Assembly: GCA_027485915.1 (NCBI GenBank) | Contig: JAIXQA010000022.1 | Span: 1-64,000, forward strand | Source of the DNA: Alphaproteobacteria bacterium | Lineage (GTDB): Bacteria; Pseudomonadota; Alphaproteobacteria; Caulobacterales; Aquidulcibacteraceae | Length of the DNA stretch: 64,000 bases | Reading direction: 5' to 3' | Shown here: positions 47,575 through 56,606 of the stretch, piece after piece | How positions within the stretch are numbered: position 1 is the first letter of the stretch | How the letters are laid out: each line of letters begins with the position of its first letter | Program-made: the position numbers and the translations under genes | Notes under the pieces: generated by a model | Databases searched by the model: none | Seen by the model: only the letters and a program-made list of their open reading frames with translations | Told to the model about the DNA's origin: nothing

Positions 47575-47697
47575 GACGCAACATCCAAATTCTCACCGAA
47601 TAACCAAATCTCCCTGGATCGTAAGCTACAACAGTGCGGCAAGGGAAGGTACCATCCTAACTACACGCCGTCTGAGGGCCAAGTTCTGTGCACCTAC

Positions 47698-47988
47698 TCA
47701 CATATAGCGATCGCCCCACGGCTCGTAGTACCAATAAAAAAGCGTATCGGTCTTCACCGTGGCCAATTCGACGGGAGGCTTGCTCCAATTTTCATCTTCG
47801 CATTTGATTGGTTCGAAGTTCTCGGAAATGGTCTTCAAAATGATTTCTTGTTGGTCGAGCCGTTCATTGTTCAAACCGACGGCCAAATACGAATCTCGGA
47901 CATGATGATAGATGAAGACGTTACTTAGGATCGACCCCACCAGCAAAGTCATAAATGAAATAATCGCACTTTTGGGCCATTTGGACAT
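47698..47988 (-). CDS. Small single-span membrane protein
   Basis: Not recognised. 96 residues; the segment IISFMTLLVGSILSNVFIY is one membrane helix, followed by a soluble part with SENFEPIKCEDENWSKPP and a C-terminal Trp/Tyr-rich end (LFYWYYEPWGDRYM). The start is taken at MSKWPKS, as the preceding 16 codons are not conserved in character. Confidence 0.5.
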   Translation of the reverse strand: MSKWPKSAIISFMTLLVGSILSNVFIYHHVRDSYLAVGLNNERLDQQEIILKTISENFEPIKCEDENWSKPPVELATVKTDTLFYWYYEPWGDRYM

Positions 47989-48105
47989 AATCACCTTCTT
48001 TGGCCTGCGTATCGGCGAATAAAAGCTGTTGCCCAAAGTTGGAAGGCAGAGTCATTTGCCTTTATGCTGTCCGGCAAGGACAGCTGAAAAGCATCCGCTG
48101 AGGAT

Positions 48106-48336
48106 TTAGTCTCCATCATAGCAGAAGCCCTTCAGCCAGCCCATTAGATTTAACTTATGATCTTCGATACTAAAACCATCTTTGAAGTCACAGAAACCCA
48201 CTTGATCCTTTATCTGGTCCACAGCCGCCTGCGCCACCTTCTCATTTGAATACACGCCGATGAATTTTACTTCCTGAACATCATCACCCAGTTCCCTGAC
48301 ATGATGCACAATGAAGACTTCGGTTAATTCTGTCAT
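48106..48336 (-). CDS. DUF7336-like small protein
   Basis: A 76-residue protein. VFIVHHVRELGDD, VKFIGVYSNEKVAQAAVDQI and the pattern GFCDFKDGFSIEDHKLN match small DUF7336-type proteins (VWHSHEL-like start, KFIGVYSS, GFxDxPDGF). Function unknown. A GTG at 48372 is also in frame; ATG at 48336 (MTELTEVF) fits the family. It follows the first DUF4288-like gene closely. Confidence 0.65.
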   Translation of the reverse strand: MTELTEVFIVHHVRELGDDVQEVKFIGVYSNEKVAQAAVDQIKDQVGFCDFKDGFSIEDHKLNLMGWLKGFCYDGD

Positions 48337-48376
48337 TTCCTCGCCCAATTTTGTACTGACACCCCAATACACTCAA

Positions 48377-48745
48377 TCAATCAATGAGATGGATATTGCA
48401 AGAATGACCTGAGGCAAGCATCTCGACTTCCTCAAGACTTCCCACTTCATAGGAAATATAGGAAATCTCCGACCCATCATCTGGGGGAGTTTCATTCCCC
48501 GGCGGATCGTCATTGCAGATCGTGACGAGTTTTCTAACGCCGCCATAGACATAGCTTGCTGGAACGCCATTGATCTCGACACCATCATTGGCTTGAGCTT
48601 CAAGCTCAGATAAGAGCTTGGCCCTTTCCATTGCTTTCTCGGGGTTTGCAGCTCGGACAAGATAGATGTTCTCCAACACACTTAACGGGCCAATGCCGTC
48701 AACGCGCTTGAAGGCCATCAATGTATGTGCCGCATAATATTCCAC
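48377..48745 (-). CDS. DUF4288-like protein A
   Basis: About 122 residues. It aligns along its length with the next gene: MEYYAAHTLMAF with MTWYCANLLFVI, ENIYLVRAANPEKAMERA with EEVYLVEAPDDETAWRKA, GGVRKLVTI with IGLRKLRSI, and DDGSEISYISYEVGSLEEVE with VDGSELTRSYFEVRGLSDLE. This fits DUF4288, a small family often found among immunity genes. GTG at 48745 is chosen because it matches the paralog's start; the frame extends to 48778. Confidence 0.7.
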   Translation of the reverse strand: MEYYAAHTLMAFKRVDGIGPLSVLENIYLVRAANPEKAMERAKLLSELEAQANDGVEINGVPASYVYGGVRKLVTICNDDPPGNETPPDDGSEISYISYEVGSLEEVEMLASGHSCNIHLID

Positions 48746-48785
48746 CTGACTTGCCCTTTGGTCTGGCCCCTTAAGCACGCATCAT

Positions 48786-49172
48786 CTAGGTCGCACCGTC
48801 TTTGTACAAGACCATCACGGGCCGTCCCTGCTTCAATTCCTCAAGGTCACTTAGGCCGCGCACCTCAAAATAGCTTCGAGTTAGTTCTGACCCATCGACG
48901 GGCGGATCCTGATCCTGCTCTTTCATCCAAACAGGATTATAGATGGATCTTAGCTTTCGGAGGCCGATAAATTCACGCGTCGCCAATTTGGAATTCAGCT
49001 CATCCGTGCCGTTGAACTCTACCTCCTCACGGCCTATTCTCTCTGCTTTCCGCCATGCGGTCTCATCATCTGGGGCCTCAACCAAATAGACCTCTTCCTC
49101 CACCGGAAAGATTTCCTGTTCTTCGTCAATTGCTTTGATAACGAAGAGAAGATTGGCGCAATACCATGTCAT
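48786..49172 (-). CDS. DUF4288-like protein B
   Basis: A 128-residue protein with the DUF4288 start (TWYCANLLFVIKAIDE) and body (EEEVYLVEAPDDETAWRKAER). It is a diverged tandem paralog of protein A downstream. Function unknown; neither has catalytic residues. The short spacing (41 bases to A) suggests one transcript. Tandem copies of immunity-like proteins are common near polymorphic toxin loci. Confidence 0.72.
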   Translation of the reverse strand: MTWYCANLLFVIKAIDEEQEIFPVEEEVYLVEAPDDETAWRKAERIGREEVEFNGTDELNSKLATREFIGLRKLRSIYNPVWMKEQDQDPPVDGSELTRSYFEVRGLSDLEELKQGRPVMVLYKDGAT

Positions 49173-49311
49173 CGAAAACCCCTAAAGCAATGCGCTTCCT
49201 GCCTTGGGGTGCATTCCATCCAAGGAGCGCACCATGGTCAAGCAATTCCTGAGATTGTCGATGCTGAGCAGCAGCCAAAGTGGCTCTAAAGAACGCTCCT
49301 GAATGACTGAT

Positions 49312-49372
49312 GCTGGCCGAAAGGAGAAGGTCTGCTTTGGGGGTGTAGTGGCCGAAAAGCGGACGTTGCTAA
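49312..49372. repeat. Dispersed repeat with TCTGCTTT and GGCCGAAA blocks, copy 2
   Basis: Contains GGCCGAAAGGAGAAGG, TCTGCTTTGGGGG, then a second GGCCGAAAAGCGGACG. It matches copy 1 over about 35 bases, and adds an inverted partner of the TCTGCTTT block (AAAGCGGA). It lies in the gap between the DUF4288 genes and the next gene. Confidence 0.5.
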
Positions 49373-49446
49373 GCGAACAGTTTCACTGAGTGAATTGCGA
49401 AAGGCTTGGACTGAACATTTATAATTCAGAGTAGGTTGCCATGAGA

Positions 49447-50160
49447 TCACTCCCAAACGAAATTCGATTTGCTAATCTGCGAAATTAGGCTTCTGGGCTG
49501 CTCCGGGACCGAGTCATCGATCACCAATGTACCTAGTTCATCAAGCCATGGCAGCAGCTTTGGAACCTTGCCGCGTGTCACCCATTCCTTGGTTGGTGTG
49601 CATTGAATTGAAATTAATTTCACGCCGCGACCAAAATACTTCTCGAACTGATTAGCTTCTACTCGCTCCGCTGTCTTTCGATCCTCAAGGTTGGTGAACC
49701 TAACGAATGCGGGTGCACGTTTCAAATCCACTTCCCATGGTTGGGTAGAGTCGTCCCCTAAACGGTTAGCTTGTATTGTATAAGGGTAATATTCGGGTTT
49801 GAATTGCATCAAAGCGGCTGGGTCGCTCCCTTGATACCCAGAAAAGATCATAAAGACCCAACCCTTGTCGCCGAGCTTAATGGGGACGGCCTCTCCATGC
49901 GGGTCGCAAGTTGCACCTTGGAGATAGACATTTGCTACTCTTAGCTCACGACCACACCTAATTCCTTGCACTGACGAACCTGTATAGAGAACGCCATTGT
50001 CTTCGATGGTCACCGTAACTGTGATATTCTCACTTTTGTATGGCGCACATCCATAGATGAGGACGCAGACCAGCACACTTGCGATTGCAAGGATACGCTG
50101 GACGATACGATCGGTGGAAAATGAATCTCGAAATTCCGTCAAATTCATAATACTGCCCAT
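49447..50160 (-). CDS. Hypothetical lipoprotein or anchored protein, 237 aa
   Basis: Not recognised. Residues 17-37 form a signal or anchor (RILAIASVLVCVLIYGCAP) with a Cys that could be lipidated. The remainder is a beta-rich secreted region with Cys residues in QGIRCGRE and GATCDPHGE that may pair. ATG occurs at 50160 and 50148. Two in-frame starts, neither with a strong ribosome site. Confidence 0.55.
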   Translation of the reverse strand: MGSIMNLTEFRDSFSTDRIVQRILAIASVLVCVLIYGCAPYKSENITVTVTIEDNGVLYTGSSVQGIRCGRELRVANVYLQGATCDPHGEAVPIKLGDKGWVFMIFSGYQGSDPAALMQFKPEYYPYTIQANRLGDDSTQPWEVDLKRAPAFVRFTNLEDRKTAERVEANQFEKYFGRGVKLISIQCTPTKEWVTRGKVPKLLPWLDELGTLVIDDSVPEQPRSLISQISKSNFVWE

Positions 50161-50423
50161 CCGAAGTTAATCTTTCTGTTCGGGATCTTACCCACCCGGA
50201 TTCCGCTTTCTTCGAGCTTCAAAGCTCGCTCCGCCTGCAATCACCCTCACACCAAATAAACATCTCGAACCGTTTGGGAGTAACCCCGAACCAGCTCCAT
50301 CAAATCAGGTCGAGAGAACCACAACCTAAAAGATCGGTCAATGACAGCTAGTCCTCGATTGATTAGACCAATCGATGATCTGATCTCTGTACTTGATGGA
50401 TCAGTAATTTGCTTGAAACGGCA

Positions 50424-50502
50424 CCAATGTCCGCTTTCGAGCAACCGCCAAACCGCCAGAAATGGCCACCTCTGGCGCAAAGCGGAATGTCTGCTTTCGA
50501 AT
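50424..50502. repeat. Dispersed repeat with TCTGCTTT blocks, copy 3 (degenerate)
   Basis: Contains AATGTCCGCTTTCGAG, GGCGCAAAGCGG and AATGTCTGCTTTCGA. The arms are inverted partners, giving a hairpin, and the unit lies in the 402-bp gap before the recombinase gene. A minus-strand frame at 50247-50480 overlaps it and may be the end of an interrupted gene. Confidence 0.4.
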
Positions 50503-50562
50503 GCCGAAGATGCTAAGGGCTATCCTGATGACATTTAGGGGCGGGGATAGCCCAATGAGTGG

Positions 50563-51195
50563 CTACACTTCGGTTGCCTCCGCCAATGCCAAAGCGTCTT
50601 CGACATCTACACCAAGATATCTAACCGTACTTTCAATTTTGGTGTGGCCCAGCAGAATCTGGACTGCCCGAAGATTGCCTGTTTGCTTGTAGATTATGGA
50701 AGCCTTAGTTCTGCGCAGGGAATGAGTGCCAAAGTCTTCCCGCCTTAGCCCAATTCCAGTTACCCATTCATCGACAAGGCGCGCATATTGTCGGGTGCTC
50801 AAGTGATTTGTGTGGTCGGCTCGGCTTGGAAAGACAAAGTCATCAAGAGACCCACCTCGACGCTCCAGCCACGCCAACATGCTCGCTTGCGCAGGTCCCA
50901 GAAGCTCAAACTGAACTGGTCGACCAGTCTTTTTTTGAATAACGATCGCACGAGTTTTGACGCGACCGCCACTCGTGACATCGCCTATTCGGACCTTGAC
51001 GATATCGCAACCCCTTAGCTTGCTATCGATTGCCAAGTCGAACAAAGCCCGATCGCGTAGGTGGCCCCCGCTATCTAACAAAAATCTAATCGCCCAAACT
51101 TGCTGAGGTTTCAAAGCGCGCTTAGATCCCAGCAATCGGCCAGCATTCCACGGCCGCTTAACCAAGGCCCCAGGATCGAATTTTGAAAGTCCCAT
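50563..51195 (-). CDS. Tyrosine recombinase/integrase, short catalytic-domain form
   Basis: A 210-residue phage-integrase-type recombinase without the usual SAM-like DNA-binding N-domain. The catalytic residues are visible: Arg in SKLRGCDIVKV, Lys in VIQKKTGRPVQ, the His-x-x-Arg in GTHSLRRTKAS, the His in LLGHTKIESTVRYLG and its Tyr. All five are in place, so it should be active. It lies 296 bases beyond the tniQ stop in the same direction and is perhaps part of, or a passenger on, the transposon. Related genes are common on alphaproteobacterial mobile elements. Confidence 0.85.
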   Translation of the reverse strand: MGLSKFDPGALVKRPWNAGRLLGSKRALKPQQVWAIRFLLDSGGHLRDRALFDLAIDSKLRGCDIVKVRIGDVTSGGRVKTRAIVIQKKTGRPVQFELLGPAQASMLAWLERRGGSLDDFVFPSRADHTNHLSTRQYARLVDEWVTGIGLRREDFGTHSLRRTKASIIYKQTGNLRAVQILLGHTKIESTVRYLGVDVEDALALAEATEV

Positions 51196-51491
51196 AGTTA
51201 TCTCCTTAACAGGCCCAAATTGGCCATAGAGATTACTGAAAAATCGTCATTAAAATCTCGCCTGATTTGGCCGATTGCCTAAGATCTGGTTTAGGGCGAA
51301 ATACTGACTCACTCCATTTGAGAAGGCCACTACAAACTTCACGGACTTAGGGTGCTTTAGGAAATCCAGGAGCATGCCGTTTTACTTGCCTAAGCTTTAG
51401 TAAGAGCGGAAGAGCGGGGCGAATCTGGTCGCAGAGTGCCCCTGTATCCGCCTCAGAAAAGCAGGGAGCGGCTTTTCGTGCCTGTTGGCTG

Positions 51492-53417
51492 TCATGTGCT
51501 GCTGAAGAGCGTAAGCTGCCTCGGTGTGTCTTTCTGTGGCTTTTCGTCTCTTTGGTAGCTGCTGGGCAAGAACGGCTCAATCTCAGCTCGTCGCCACAGC
51601 GTGATGCCGTCAGGCTTTTTCAACAGCCATTTTTTCGCCCACGGGCCAATTTGTCTGAACTCGAGGCCCAATCGCGCCGCAATCTCTCTGGTGCTGATGT
51701 AGTTCCTCGAAGCCTCAATCACGCTTTGTCGCTGAAGCTTCGCACTCGTGCGGTTGATGCGCTTTAATTCGCCAGCCTTTAGCAAGGCTGAGATGTCATT
51801 CGGATTGCAAGCGAGACGTTCTTCCGCTTCAAATTGAGTACACTCCTCACGATTGGGTTCAGGCGGGGATGCCCAAGCAAAGGATCGTGTGACGATTTGC
51901 ACCGCGACCTCTGGGGCAACAGTCAAATTTGAAGCCTTGAAGCCATGTTTGGTAGAAATGCGCTTCAAAGAACCAGTCAATGTCCCGGCCAAGGTAGCCG
52001 CCAGGAGGCTCCCCCATGGCCTAGGCGACGTCCCCGTAAGCGCAAAACATGAGGATAGGTTTATCCTTTCCACATCTGCAGCGCTGTGTTGGTCGATCTC
52101 TGCCTGCAGCCGCCTAATGAAGCTTTGAAATTCACTGTCGACTAAGAATTTTCCCGCGAAGCATTGTGTGATTGCTGGGGAGGGGTGCCACCTTAGTTCT
52201 TTTAGATCGACCAATTGTTCAATTGCGGTGTACGTGAGGCCGAATTCGGCGTGAATGCTATCCGTTGAAATCCGGTCCTTGAGGGTAGCAGCAAGCTTCT
52301 TGACGTCGTCCTTGTCGAACCAATCAATTTGGCGCTTTTTGCCTCGGATATGTGTTGGTTTCAGCGCGCCGATGCTGACAATTCTGCGCGTCGCTGCATT
52401 GTCCAGGCCCAAAATTGCTGCGGCTTGGCGTATCGTCATCTTCCCGGTGTCTTGCCGCACGATGGCGAGTGTCTGGGCTGAGTAACTCGCAATCGGTTTC
52501 ACCTCTTTGATCATGTCTAAGACAAAGCTGACTGTCGATGGCGCGTGGCCTGTTTTGATTAGTTCCTTCAGACGGGCGAAGAAATCTTGGGAATTAAATC
52601 CAACTTCTTGCTCGTCAGCTTCAAAAATCGAGGCAGGGAAGCCGCGTAAGATTTTAGCGCCGGCGATTGTTAGGTGTGGATAAAGAGCACTTGGGGCGAG
52701 TTTACCCGAACATTTTTTTTGCTTTGGTCGCGTCGCTCGCCCAAAAAGGCTAATCAACTGCAATAGTACCCCGCGATTTAGGTGCCGGAACAGTGGGTGT
52801 ACCTGCATTAACCCGCGACGCACTTCGACGTCGTCAAGGCTAACAATGTCAGATACGAATTGCAGAATTCCGCGATCTTTCTTCGCAATGCTCACCGGTT
52901 CAGCTCTTCGTAAATCAAAGCCGCAGCTGTCGCAGCGATGAACACTTGAGCGAGGTAGTGCAGCCAATTCCTTGCCGCAATCAGGTGCTGGGCAGTTCTC
53001 TTGCAGCACTTCCCAAGACTCACGGCAGAAGCCAAGGTCGCTCAGCTCCCAGGAAAAGCGCTGATGCGGATTTTGTGCCAAACTCGTCGGTGAGAAACGC
53101 CGCGAAGAGCGCCAAAAATGTTGCTCGCGCAACTCTAGTCCGTGAAGCACAAGCGTCTTTGGATCAGTTGCTTTAGGGGCGGGGATGACCGCGCCAAGTT
53201 GCTCCTCTTGAGCACCAAGGATTGCGGCTACGGTCTTGATCTTCTCCCGTGCCAACCGAAGTCTTGCGACAAAACCCTTGCACTCAAGTTCGAGTGTTTC
53301 ACACAGTATCTTCGTGCTCGGCAAGACATTGCGCTCAGCTACGCGAGCGAGGTAACCATGAAAGCTCTCTCCCCCAATCAATGGAACTCGAATAGGAATT
53401 TCTTTTGGATTTGACAT
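51492..53417 (-). CDS. tniQ: TniQ family target-selection protein, TnsD-like length
   Basis: About 641 residues. The N-terminal TniQ domain (IPIRVPLIGGESFHGYLARV) carries a CxxxxC...CxxC zinc site in NCPAPDCGKELAALP and HRCDSCGFDLRR. Two helix-turn-helix segments follow (TIRQAAAILGLDNAATRRI; STREIAARLGLEFRQIGPWA), so it probably reads DNA directly. It is long like TnsD/TnsF-type TniQ proteins, which choose a fixed chromosomal site; the site is unknown here. It begins two bases after the tniB stop. The frame open to 53471 has no ribosome site of its own. Confidence 0.85.
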   Translation of the reverse strand: MSNPKEIPIRVPLIGGESFHGYLARVAERNVLPSTKILCETLELECKGFVARLRLAREKIKTVAAILGAQEEQLGAVIPAPKATDPKTLVLHGLELREQHFWRSSRRFSPTSLAQNPHQRFSWELSDLGFCRESWEVLQENCPAPDCGKELAALPRSSVHRCDSCGFDLRRAEPVSIAKKDRGILQFVSDIVSLDDVEVRRGLMQVHPLFRHLNRGVLLQLISLFGRATRPKQKKCSGKLAPSALYPHLTIAGAKILRGFPASIFEADEQEVGFNSQDFFARLKELIKTGHAPSTVSFVLDMIKEVKPIASYSAQTLAIVRQDTGKMTIRQAAAILGLDNAATRRIVSIGALKPTHIRGKKRQIDWFDKDDVKKLAATLKDRISTDSIHAEFGLTYTAIEQLVDLKELRWHPSPAITQCFAGKFLVDSEFQSFIRRLQAEIDQHSAADVERINLSSCFALTGTSPRPWGSLLAATLAGTLTGSLKRISTKHGFKASNLTVAPEVAVQIVTRSFAWASPPEPNREECTQFEAEERLACNPNDISALLKAGELKRINRTSAKLQRQSVIEASRNYISTREIAARLGLEFRQIGPWAKKWLLKKPDGITLWRRAEIEPFLPSSYQRDEKPQKDTPRQLTLFSST

Positions 53418-53419
53418 TG

Positions 53420-54364
53420 CTACCCCTTTGTAAATGGGTTTGTTTTGCAGAATCCACCTGGGATGGCCCAAGTATCGATTGCTTTCGAAACATCATAGGT
53501 TTCAATTCGATCTGCGTTGCGCCTGATGGCTGTTTCAAGCGAGTTTTGTAAAATGCGCGCCGATAAGCCCATTACGCCCTTGGTGGCTTTTAGGAGCCCG
53601 TCAACACATTGCTCGTTTGTGAAATCTGATTGACACCCGAATATACCTAATCGCTGCAACTCTTGATCAAACCCACTTAGGAACCGATGAAGTATCACTC
53701 GGCCGCCAGCATTTCTTGGCAGTGGTTCGATATCAGCGATGTTTGCAATTCGTTGGGCTAACTCACCGTTGGAAGTCAGTAACTTTTCAGCATCCTTGGT
53801 TCCGAGAAGAGCCAAAGGACAAATTCTTCTATTCAACAGTGTTTTCAGAGCATTAATTACTTCAGCCACATTTCTGCGAGTAGCAAGGTGATGAACTTCA
53901 TCAATTATGATAAGTTCAATTTGCAACTCTTTTACAAGGTCCTCGAGGCGTTTTGCTAGTAATTGTTCTCCCCCATTGGTGGCGTGAGGGTCGCCGAGCT
54001 CCATTAAAATGGCGGAAATCAGCCTTTTTGAAGTCATCGAGTTTGAAAGTGCCACAAGTAGGACGGGCTTTTTCTTACCTGGCGATCCGGCCTCTTTGTT
54101 TATGAGATCTCTGTATTTCTCCGCAACGGTAGTTTTGCCCGTGGAGGGCGGCGCTAAACAACGCAAGGCGCGGAGACTACCGTCATTGTGCCCTTGACCG
54201 AGCAAGCGAATGGTATCCAGCCCGCTTTGAAGTTGATGATGATAGGGGGTGTCGATCCAAACGCCTGAAAAAAGCTTGAGTTTTGCTACAACTTCTTCAG
54301 TTTTGGCGCGATCATATGCTGGCCTTATCATGCCAGAATTGGGGGTTAGAACATTAGTCGACAT
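53420..54364 (-). CDS. tniB: TniB/TnsC-type AAA+ ATPase of the transposon
   Basis: A 314-residue ATPase that links target protein and transposase. The Walker A segment is CLAPPSTGKTT (the usual first Gly is Ala), Walker B is ELIIIDEVHHLATRR, and a sensor-type Arg follows in ICPLALLGTKDAE and LAQRIANI. The start ATG at 54364 lies one base after the tnsB stop; the open frame to 54400 lies inside tnsB. It would form oligomers on DNA and recruit TnsA/TnsB. Confidence 0.85.
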   Translation of the reverse strand: MSTNVLTPNSGMIRPAYDRAKTEEVVAKLKLFSGVWIDTPYHHQLQSGLDTIRLLGQGHNDGSLRALRCLAPPSTGKTTVAEKYRDLINKEAGSPGKKKPVLLVALSNSMTSKRLISAILMELGDPHATNGGEQLLAKRLEDLVKELQIELIIIDEVHHLATRRNVAEVINALKTLLNRRICPLALLGTKDAEKLLTSNGELAQRIANIADIEPLPRNAGGRVILHRFLSGFDQELQRLGIFGCQSDFTNEQCVDGLLKATKGVMGLSARILQNSLETAIRRNADRIETYDVSKAIDTWAIPGGFCKTNPFTKG

Positions 54365-54365
54365 A

Positions 54366-56606
54366 TCAATAAGGCTCCCAGTCTGCGTCCGTGAAGACAT
54401 CCCATAGTGCTTCGTTCGGCTGCATCGTCGCGTCGTATCGCTCTTGTGCTAGCCTGTGCCTTTCGGCGTTGTCTTGTCTTGTTTTCCGCGCCTTGCTAGC
54501 TCCCCTTAGAGAACCCTTTGGGATCGCACCTGCGTCTTTACTACGCGCAACCAATGGCTCGTGAGGCAGCAGAGTTTTGCCGGTGATGGAAGTCAAACCA
54601 GATAGATCACGTTTTGACGCGACACTTGGCATGCTGACGAGCTTGGCTGTCGCACGCCGCTGAGCTGCAGTAGCGTTAGGTGTCAGTTCGAGAATTCTAT
54701 TTTGAAGCAAAACTCTTGCTTTGGCGCGATCAGCGATGCTTGAAGACTCGAGTCCAGTTTCTCGTAGATGCTTTCGAATGGTTTTGTGCTGGGCCAATGT
54801 AAGCCCGGAAGCATAATCCAGATCGACGCATGGAAATTGCAGGTAGTCGTTATCTTTCTCCCGAAATATCCAAATGTGGCCGAGATCGTATGGATTATAT
54901 TTTATTTTGACCCTGAGACTGGCGCGCTTTCGATCGCTAAGGCGTGCACATTCTTCTTCTAAAATTATATTTGTTGTTGGGCGGTCGTTGTATTGAAGTC
55001 CAAATAGCTCAATTCCGTCGTTAGACAGCGTTCGCTCGTCTAAAATTCCCAAGAGGGGATCCAGCCTGTCACCGGAGAGGAGGACCGGGATGCCATATCG
55101 CGCTGCATCCTCTTGCCAGACCAGAGCTGGGGGCCTTCCGTCTAAGCCCGAATGCGGGGAGATGTGATACGCGTAGGCTACATGCTCAGTGAGCTCCTCG
55201 AGTTCTTGAAGGGTGATCGTCGCTTCGGATTTGAACTTATCGGCATGCTCTTCGCGTTTTGATTTGTTTAGAGTGGTCCCTGGGAGCTTGTGGAAAAGCT
55301 TGGAATTCAATGTGCCAAAAAGGCGCTCAACGAAGGCCTTTGACTCCGGGCTCGCAACCTTTGACGCGACCAATGTTATGCCCAGATCCTGTATTTGATC
55401 TTGGATACTCGTACCTACGAACTCCATACCATTATCGCATACGATGTTAGACGGCAGACCAAATATGTCCTGCAAGATTGGAAAATCGGAGCTCCCTATG
55501 CAGTTTAGCTTAGGTCGCAAGCAGCGTTTCAAGGCTTGAATGACGCTAGCAAGGCTGGGGCCGGCGAAACTTATGTACCAAGCGAGAATGCACCGACTTT
55601 TCACACAGATAACGGTCGCCAATGTTGGCTTGCCGAGCTGGGTTTTAGTGGGTCCATCTAATACATCCAAGTCAATGAGTTCAAGATCGATAATGGTGTG
55701 GTCGATTTGGACGAGCTCCAGGATTCGGCTGGCCGGGATAGCTTTGCCCATGGCTCTAAATTTTGCTCGGGCTGCAACTTCGCCAAATTTGGCGCGCATT
55801 GTCTGAAAGGTCTCGAGTTCGTCGATACAATCACTGAGTGTTGTTGGTGACGGGCAGTGCAACTGGGTCGCTGTTCCACTGGCCTCATCGAGCGCGTTTC
55901 TTATTGTTATCGCGTTCGTCAAATGATTGTAGGCATCCACCTTGCTGGCAGTCTTATTTGTCCAATAATAAAGCGCACTCGCTGAAATCAAGTCTGTCAG
56001 GGCCTGATTCAGGCGACGCGGTCGGGGGCCTTTACCTGTCTTTGATATGCAGTCTGACCAAGCACGTTCTTGAAATGAACCTCTCTTCTTTCGCCATTCT
56101 TTAACGGTTCTCGGCGTCAGTCCATCGACGAAGTGTTTCGCTTCCTCTGGATATTGCCGTTTCACTCGATCAGCTATGATCTTAATCTGATCATCAGAGA
56201 CTACCGAGCCCAGTTTATCGAGGCCGACTAGAATTTTGTACCTAATGACGGAGCCTGGGTCTATTTTCCGAGCTTCTTCCTCTCCCATCATGAAGCGGTT
56301 TGACTTGACTAATGACGGTCCCGGATCTCTGGTGTGGAAGCGACCTGCGGAGATCATTGAGATCACCCAGTCGCTGGTGGGAAGATCTGAACGAGATTCC
56401 TTCCAGTCGACACGGAAGGTAAGTTCCGTGTGGATCAGCTTGAAAATGAGGCGATTGTCTTCGCCATACCTTTCAAAGACCATTTGTTGGCCGTCAAAAA
56501 AGTAAGAATTACCACGTTTGAGTTGGATCGTGGCCCTCACATGCTTGGAAAGCGTGTCTTTTGACTGGCGCTCGCTAGGAGCGATTGCAGCAGCATCATA
56601 GGCCAT
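54366..56606 (-). CDS. tnsB: TnsB/TniA-type DDE transposase
   Basis: About 746 residues. The DDE residues can be located: Asp in LVQIDHTIIDLELID, Asp in NIVCDNGMEFVGTS, and Glu in ASPESKAFVERLFGTLNSKL. A Mu-type C-terminal beta domain follows (DRKRASLRVKIKYNPYDLG) with a basic tail. ATG at 56606 has GGAGG eight bases upstream; the TTG at 56621 overlaps that site. It overlaps tnsA by eleven bases. It would cut 3' ends and join them to target DNA. Confidence 0.88.
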   Translation of the reverse strand: MAYDAAAIAPSERQSKDTLSKHVRATIQLKRGNSYFFDGQQMVFERYGEDNRLIFKLIHTELTFRVDWKESRSDLPTSDWVISMISAGRFHTRDPGPSLVKSNRFMMGEEEARKIDPGSVIRYKILVGLDKLGSVVSDDQIKIIADRVKRQYPEEAKHFVDGLTPRTVKEWRKKRGSFQERAWSDCISKTGKGPRPRRLNQALTDLISASALYYWTNKTASKVDAYNHLTNAITIRNALDEASGTATQLHCPSPTTLSDCIDELETFQTMRAKFGEVAARAKFRAMGKAIPASRILELVQIDHTIIDLELIDLDVLDGPTKTQLGKPTLATVICVKSRCILAWYISFAGPSLASVIQALKRCLRPKLNCIGSSDFPILQDIFGLPSNIVCDNGMEFVGTSIQDQIQDLGITLVASKVASPESKAFVERLFGTLNSKLFHKLPGTTLNKSKREEHADKFKSEATITLQELEELTEHVAYAYHISPHSGLDGRPPALVWQEDAARYGIPVLLSGDRLDPLLGILDERTLSNDGIELFGLQYNDRPTTNIILEEECARLSDRKRASLRVKIKYNPYDLGHIWIFREKDNDYLQFPCVDLDYASGLTLAQHKTIRKHLRETGLESSSIADRAKARVLLQNRILELTPNATAAQRRATAKLVSMPSVASKRDLSGLTSITGKTLLPHEPLVARSKDAGAIPKGSLRGASKARKTRQDNAERHRLAQERYDATMQPNEALWDVFTDADWEPY

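Noticed and set aside
50247-50480. Minus-strand 77-codon frame before the recombinase
   Set aside because: It overlaps a folded repeat and has no start context; it may be the tail of an interrupted gene but cannot be supported.
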